Below, in pieces: positions 60,554 to 64,000 of a stretch of 64,000 nucleotides of DNA. A program made the translations under genes and the position numbers. Location: positions 78,275-142,274 of the forward strand of contig JAGXAB010000004.1 of NCBI GenBank assembly GCA_018971775.1, in the 5' to 3' direction. Under the pieces are notes generated by a model. That model ran no database searches, was not told the origin of the DNA, and worked only from the letters and a program-made list of their open reading frames with translations. Source of the DNA: Cyanobacteria bacterium REEB67 (GTDB lineage: Bacteria; Cyanobacteriota; Vampirovibrionia; Obscuribacterales; Obscuribacteraceae). How positions within the stretch are numbered: the stretch's first letter is position 1; every line of letters begins with the position of its first letter.

Positions 60554-61276
60554 TTAATAGCGGAAGGCGTTGCGGCTGCCGAATCCACCGAGCATAAGGC
60601 CGGTCATACCGAGACCCATCAGTGAGTTCGGACGGCGGAGCACACTACCGAGGATGGCACCGGTGCCAAATCCAGCCAGGGCACTGACAGCGTTGCTGCC
60701 GCCGCCGCGCATCGTGCTGTGTCTGACAGCTTGCTGCTGGGTTTGACCGGTGAGGGTCTGGGTCTGTTCGACATTGCCGAAGTTAGTGGCGACGCCGGCC
60801 TGTCCACCTTTTTGTTCCGGCATGATCCAGTCGGATGTACCGGTGGTGGCGGGTGCGCCCTGGGCCACGGCTTGAGGAGCGGCACCCATGTTGTTGTTGG
60901 CGAACTGTGCACCATTGGTGCTGGGTGACATGAGGGATTGCATCATGTCCTGGCGCATACCGCGACTGCTCATGGCAGCGGCGCTTGGATCGCTCATCGG
61001 GTCAGCGCTGACGTTGAGTCCTCTGTTGACGGGATTCATCTCCCGGTACTTCGCTTGCTGTTGAGCAAGAGCCGAAGCGGCTTGAGGATCCATCGGCACC
61101 ACTTCCGGTGGCAGGTAAGAATCGGCGGTAGCCTGGGCAAAGGCTGGGGCAACAAGCTGGGCGGAGAGAGCGACGGTGGCGATAGCAGCAACTGCCAATC
61201 GGGTCATATTCAGGCGACCGCTGGTTGATTGAGTGTTGGTGATGTTCGTTTTCATTGTTTTCTCAGCCGTTTTCAT
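60554..61276 (-). CDS. Exported protein with C-terminal glycine-zipper-like segment
   Basis: About 240 residues. A signal peptide (LAVAAIATVALSAQLVAPAFAQ) is followed by an Ala/Gln/Met-rich low-complexity region. The end is compact and Gly-rich (ALAGFGTGAILGSVLRRPNS, then MGLGMTGLMLGGFGSRNAF), like a short membrane-inserting hairpin. The TPR protein at 12112 ends in a similar way (AVAGSVLGLIFGR). Starts at 61276 and 61255 are both possible. A promoter at about 61302-61336 favours these over 61312. Function unknown. Confidence 0.66.
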   Translation of the reverse strand: MKTAEKTMKTNITNTQSTSGRLNMTRLAVAAIATVALSAQLVAPAFAQATADSYLPPEVVPMDPQAASALAQQQAKYREMNPVNRGLNVSADPMSDPSAAAMSSRGMRQDMMQSLMSPSTNGAQFANNNMGAAPQAVAQGAPATTGTSDWIMPEQKGGQAGVATNFGNVEQTQTLTGQTQQQAVRHSTMRGGGSNAVSALAGFGTGAILGSVLRRPNSLMGLGMTGLMLGGFGSRNAFRY

Positions 61277-61301
61277 TGGGGTGCCGTCTCTTGATGCAGA
61301 C

Positions 61302-61336
61302 ATACTACGCAAAGCGCAACTGGAATGAAATCGGGG
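61302..61336 (-). promoter_or_regulatory. Probable promoter of the 60554 gene
   Basis: Minus strand: GGGAATACCCCCG box, a poor -35 (about ATTTCA), 18-base spacing and -10 TAGTAT (61,302-61,307). The box and its distance to the -35 resemble the pilin and VirB6 promoters, but the -35 is weak. Confidence 0.45.
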
Positions 61337-61382
61337 GTATTCCCACTACTATGGGAATCCTCCCCCTCCGCAACCAGATCCA

Positions 61383-61460
61383 AAACAAAAGCCCCGGATG
61401 AATATCCAGCGGACATCAATCGATATCCATTCGACATCCAGCCGAGGCTGTTGCTGATTT
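61383..61460 (-). terminator. Possible terminator of the 61533 gene
   Basis: On the minus strand AGCCTCGG pairs with CCGGGGCT (8 pairs, one G-T) around a loop of about 50 bases containing several GGATATC/GGATGTC-like repeats, followed by TTTTGTTTTG. Confidence 0.45.
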
Positions 61461-61532
61461 TTTCTTACGTCCTTCAGGCCTGAGCTTCAGGATCAAGCCC
61501 TCGGGTTTTCTCAAGATGACCTGGGGTCGTCT

Positions 61533-62525
61533 TCAGAAGTTTGTGCGGATGGCGGTCGGAAGGAGTTTCTGACCCCATTTTTGCGGATTTTCGTTAGCGG
61601 GATTGAACTGAGCGAAGCGGCAACCGAAGTCAGTGGTCTTGCTGCTGTACTGAGGTTCACGACGCATACCCTGACCGAATTCATAACTCTGCTGAGCATC
61701 AAGAGCGGCAATCGGGTTGTTTCTCGTGGTCGACAGACCGTAGTCCTGGATTGTCGAACCGGTCGGAATAACTACACCACCGGCTTTAAAGCGCTGTCCG
61801 CCACCGAGGTCGATCGAGCTATTTCTCAGACCATCACCCGTCGGTACACCGGTCACAGTGCCCCAACCGGCCCAGGGACCGAGTCTGGCGATGTTGTCTT
61901 GCGAACCGTCGCCACCCATACCACCGATCTGGGAGTTACGGCCACGGAGTTCCCACTGGTGAGTTTCCTGACCACCACGACGGATTGTCGGCATGTCGGT
62001 GTAATAGCCACCGGTACCAGCGATACCACCGGTCGGGATGATGTTTACTTGCTGCGAAGCATTGATGTAGCCGGGAGGTGCGGAGAGCGAACCGGGATCA
62101 GATCCCAGGGTCGAGTCCGGTCCGGGCACGATACCGGTCAGAGCAGGTCCAAGAACGCCGGGGGGTGAAACGACACCCGGTGTTACCGGCAGCGGAATAC
62201 CGGAGAAGCTGTTGTCGACGGAGTTCGACGGGATGGCCGGTACCCAGGGAAGCAGAGTCGGTGCGCCGCCCATACCTGGAGTTACGCCCCAGGGGGTAGG
62301 ACCACAGCCGATCGGCGGAGGCTGACCATCAGCCGGCGGAATGAAAGGAGCGCTGGTCGGTTGACCTTCAATAAGAGGTTGGCGCAGTGTGCCAACTCCG
62401 CCACCAGGAGCGGGGCCACCTTGGACTGGGCTACCAGGCCAGGGCTGAGCAAATGCAGCCATAGCTTGAGTCGCGCCCAGGGTGATGGCGACGATCATTG
62501 CCGGTAAGAGTTTACGGTTAAGCAT
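61533..62525 (-). CDS. Exported Gly/Pro-rich protein, TLRQPLI family member A
   Basis: A 330-residue protein with a signal peptide (LLPAMIVAITLGATQAMAAFA). The mature N-terminus GTLRQPLIEGQPTSAPF, then DGQPPPIGCGPTPWGVTPGM is closely matched in the next gene upstream (62593). Most of the chain is Gly/Pro-rich and lacks regular structure. The C-terminus has a few ordered-looking stretches (AALDAQQSYEFGQGMRREPQ). AGGAGTACAGACA precedes the ATG at 62525. It is separated by 67 bases from its paralogue and likely cotranscribed. It may be a surface or filament-associated protein of the T4SS locus. Confidence 0.7.
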   Translation of the reverse strand: MLNRKLLPAMIVAITLGATQAMAAFAQPWPGSPVQGGPAPGGGVGTLRQPLIEGQPTSAPFIPPADGQPPPIGCGPTPWGVTPGMGGAPTLLPWVPAIPSNSVDNSFSGIPLPVTPGVVSPPGVLGPALTGIVPGPDSTLGSDPGSLSAPPGYINASQQVNIIPTGGIAGTGGYYTDMPTIRRGGQETHQWELRGRNSQIGGMGGDGSQDNIARLGPWAGWGTVTGVPTGDGLRNSSIDLGGGQRFKAGGVVIPTGSTIQDYGLSTTRNNPIAALDAQQSYEFGQGMRREPQYSSKTTDFGCRFAQFNPANENPQKWGQKLLPTAIRTNF

Positions 62526-62592
62526 TGTCTGTACTCCTGAAGCCTTTTGAATTTTGAAAGAGCTTGAAAAAATCACGGGTTTAATAGGTTGG

Positions 62593-63339
62593 TTAATACG
62601 GGGCGATGGTCATTTGAGAATGATATTGGGCATTAAAATTGGTGCGATTGCCGTAGAGGTCGGTTGTTGCCTGGGCATTTGTGAGAGCGCTGCTGCCTCT
62701 GATTGGTTGGCCGAGGGCTGCTTGATATAAGGGTCTCGGTCCGTCCTGCGAAAATTGCGGCATCATTTTTAAATCGGGTTTGTCGGGAAGTCTTTCACCG
62801 AAGTCGGCCAGGCCGGAAGCATTTTGATTGACTCTATTTTGATTGCGTCCGTAGTCTGTCGATCTTTGTGCGGCCCATCTGGTTGTCGGTGCGGAGAATG
62901 AAATGCCACCACCAGCGTCTATGTTGCCTGTCCCGACCGGAGCTTGTAGTCCGTAACCACCGGAGGAGCCGTTGATGTTACCGGGGTCGGCGCCAGGTGT
63001 ACTGGGCGGAGGAGTCAGGTAACCGGAGACTGCGGCATTCACCGAATCTTTGTCACCGCCCATTACCGGGGGGACATACAGATCACTCGGTGGTAAGTCG
63101 GGTGGGCCGAACATTCCCGGTGTCACCATCGGTGGTACATCACCGCTGCCGATCGGCGGCGGGTCACCAATTGCCGGTACCTCGAAGGGGGCAGCGTTGG
63201 GCTGACCATCTATAAGAGGTTGGCGCAACGTTGTGAACTGGGCGAAAGCGGGAGTGGAGAGTGAACCGAGCATAACGATAGCCAAGAAAGCTCTGGTCGC
63301 TTCTTTGACGATTCTTTTGCTGGTGACCGTTCCGTTCAT
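62593..63339 (-). CDS. Exported Gly/Pro-rich protein, TLRQPLI family member B
   Basis: A 248-residue protein with a signal peptide (AFLAIVMLGSLSTPAFAQ). The mature N-terminus TTLRQPLIDGQPNAAPF, then IGDPPPIGSGDVPPMVTPGM is a clear paralogue of the 61533 protein. The repeated PPPIG and VTPGM turns suggest an extended, Pro-rich structure. GAAGGCAATC precedes the ATG at 63339. Its promoter (63,381-63,420) resembles those of pilin copies 1 and 2, which links this pair to the pilus genes. Function unknown. Confidence 0.7.
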   Translation of the reverse strand: MNGTVTSKRIVKEATRAFLAIVMLGSLSTPAFAQFTTLRQPLIDGQPNAAPFEVPAIGDPPPIGSGDVPPMVTPGMFGPPDLPPSDLYVPPVMGGDKDSVNAAVSGYLTPPPSTPGADPGNINGSSGGYGLQAPVGTGNIDAGGGISFSAPTTRWAAQRSTDYGRNQNRVNQNASGLADFGERLPDKPDLKMMPQFSQDGPRPLYQAALGQPIRGSSALTNAQATTDLYGNRTNFNAQYHSQMTIAPY

Positions 63340-63380
63340 CTGATTGCCTTCGGGTTCGTTGTCTGGCGGGCTATGAATCA

Positions 63381-63420
63381 ACAATAGCGGCGGGTCCACC
63401 CGTTGTCTTGGGTGGATTCA
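63381..63420 (-). promoter_or_regulatory. Promoter of the 62593-61533 operon
   Basis: Minus strand: TGAATCCACCC directly before -35 AAGACA (63,404-63,409), 17-base spacer, -10 TATTGT (63,381-63,386). TCCACC and GACA align with the pilin promoters. Confidence 0.5.
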
Positions 63421-63657
63421 CGTACTACCCCCCGGTTTCTCCCACTATTCCGTGAGAAAAGTGGCAAAATGGCCAATTTTTCAAAAAATGTCTCTGAAAT
63501 TTTCTGGATCGGCGGCAAAATCCCCCTGCCAGGTCGACCAGGTCAGGCCGATCAGACAGATCAGACAGGTCAGGCCGCTCAGCCAGGTAAAACAGCTCCG
63601 CCCGAGCCGTATAAAGGAGGGTGCAAAAAATAATCGCCTATAAAAGGTAAGGAGCGG
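63421..63657. other. Upstream region with tandem repeat, no confident gene
   Basis: This stretch between the minus-strand operon and the small ORF at 63658 holds a 9-bp tandem array and an AAAGGAGG site at about 63,613 with no good ORF behind it. Confidence 0.4.
63543..63587. repeat. Five tandem 9-bp units beginning TCAG
   Basis: TCAGGCCGA, TCAGACAGA, TCAGACAGG, TCAGGCCGC and TCAGCCAGG follow each other with the TCAG at 63,543, 63,552, 63,561, 63,570 and 63,579. The unit keeps reading frame. Confidence 0.85.
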
Positions 63658-63783
63658 ATGCTCAAAAGCTATTTCAAAAAAGCGGAAGCAGGACATACGC
63701 TTGTATGGCAGAGAAAGCCGCCCAGTTCATTTGTGCCTGCCGTTTGCAAGGTGCGACCTATTTATAGGACCTGGATATATTAA
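63658..63783 (+). CDS. Possible 41-residue peptide
   Basis: A short ORF (MLKSYFKKAEAGHTLVWQRK onward, ending RTWIY) with a strong ribosome site, AAGGAG, five bases before the ATG. It is basic and has no signal peptide or known family. The ribosome site is the main support. It could be a leader peptide or a small gene upstream of the one that starts at 63964. Confidence 0.4.
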   Translation: MLKSYFKKAEAGHTLVWQRKPPSSFVPAVCKVRPIYRTWIY

Positions 63784-63845
63784 ACCTCAAAGTTCTGCAA
63801 TAACTTTGTCACCACCAATAGTGCCTATTCAAATCAAGATGGTAT

Positions 63846-63859
63846 CACCACTTGTGGTG
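63846..63859. promoter_or_regulatory. 14-bp palindrome CACCACTTGTGGTG
   Basis: Perfect 6-bp arms around TT, about 55 bases upstream of a likely -35 box. Matches the element at 57,978 in 13 of 14 positions. Confidence 0.5.
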
Positions 63860-63912
63860 CTTTCAAGAGGGGTGAAATCAACGGGGCACCGCTGGCAATA
63901 TCAAAAAAGTCT

Positions 63913-63940
63913 TTGCAAATTGATCGTTTATAGGTATCAT
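63913..63940 (+). promoter_or_regulatory. Promoter for the gene at the right edge
   Basis: TTGCAA (63,913-63,918), 16-base spacer, TATCAT (63,935-63,940), followed 24 bases later by the GTG start of the last gene. Confidence 0.5.
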
Positions 63941-63963
63941 AGGGATGTTGAAAGGGGGCGCGT

Positions 63964-64000
63964 GTGAGTACTCAACCATTAAAGTCTTCGGATTATTCAG
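63964..64000 (+). CDS. Start of a plus-strand gene, cut by window edge
   Basis: A GTG start with AAAGGGGG about 8 bases before it opens a frame reading MSTQPLKSSDYS up to the window end. Only twelve residues are visible and the product cannot be named. The promoter just upstream supports it. Confidence 0.5.
   Translation, partial: MSTQPLKSSDYS

Noticed and set aside
63403..63633. Plus-strand ORF of 76 codons over the 9-bp repeat
   Set aside because: It overlaps the divergent promoter and lacks a clear ribosome site. The repeat keeps frame by unit length alone, though a real Gln-rich peptide cannot be fully excluded.
1..64000. tRNA or rRNA genes
   Set aside because: I looked for T-loop (GGTTCRAATCC-like) and conserved rRNA segments between genes on both strands and saw none; a covariance scan would be needed to be certain.

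Overview
This 64 kb window is chromosomal DNA of a diderm bacterium with dense gene packing, about 50 to 55 % GC and standard codon use. My best guess at lineage, an inference only, is the non-photosynthetic cyanobacterial sister group (Melainabacteria/Vampirovibrionia, Obscuribacterales-like). It rests on an LL-diaminopimelate aminotransferase, a DUF4388 protein, many small secreted low-complexity proteins and a large type IV secretion (T4SS) locus of the kind reported in that group. No tRNA, rRNA, CRISPR array, integrase or intact transposase was recognised.

Positions 1-26,330 are mostly housekeeping and envelope genes. They include a partial PlsC acyltransferase, an NCS1 permease, a YhiN-type flavoprotein, a GT39-like membrane glycosyltransferase, DapL, a DUF4388/degenerate-GGDEF protein, a TonB-C-terminal-like protein, a TPR protein, an RND-type lipoprotein adaptor and a two-component system. 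They continue with an esterase, an operon of 3-hydroxyacyl-CoA dehydrogenase, two SMR-like half transporters and a FemAB/GNAT-like protein, then a lone OppF-type ATPase, a replication-relaxation-like protein and a BT1-like MFS carrier.

Positions 26,621-40,238 hold eleven same-strand genes, several joined by ATGA overlaps, that look like one cryptic biosynthetic pathway. They encode an Asp/Asn-hydroxylase-like oxygenase, a protein with a ParB-like motif, two paralogous CooC/MinD-like ATPases, a Y4yA-type PLP enzyme, a cysteine-synthase-like enzyme fused to rhodanese, a SufS-like desulfurase, a CrtI-like FAD oxidoreductase, a methyltransferase and two acetyltransferases. The mix suggests a sulfur-containing, amino-acid-derived metabolite. 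No NRPS, PKS or precursor peptide is visible.

Positions 41,060-63,339 are dominated by a minus-strand T4SS locus. It contains VirD4-, VirB8-, VirB4- and VirB3-like proteins, a 1860-residue VirB6/TrbL-like protein, a partial VirB6-like paralogue, three almost identical VirB2-like pilins with silent DNA divergence, and four secreted proteins of unknown role. A serpin lies just downstream of virD4 and its end cuts off a RidA gene. VirB6, two pilins and at least one more gene share a promoter with the same upstream box. No relaxase or VirB7/9/10 core is recognisable here, so effector export or predation is at least as plausible as conjugation. The right edge contains small ORFs, a 9-bp tandem repeat and the start of a plus-strand gene.
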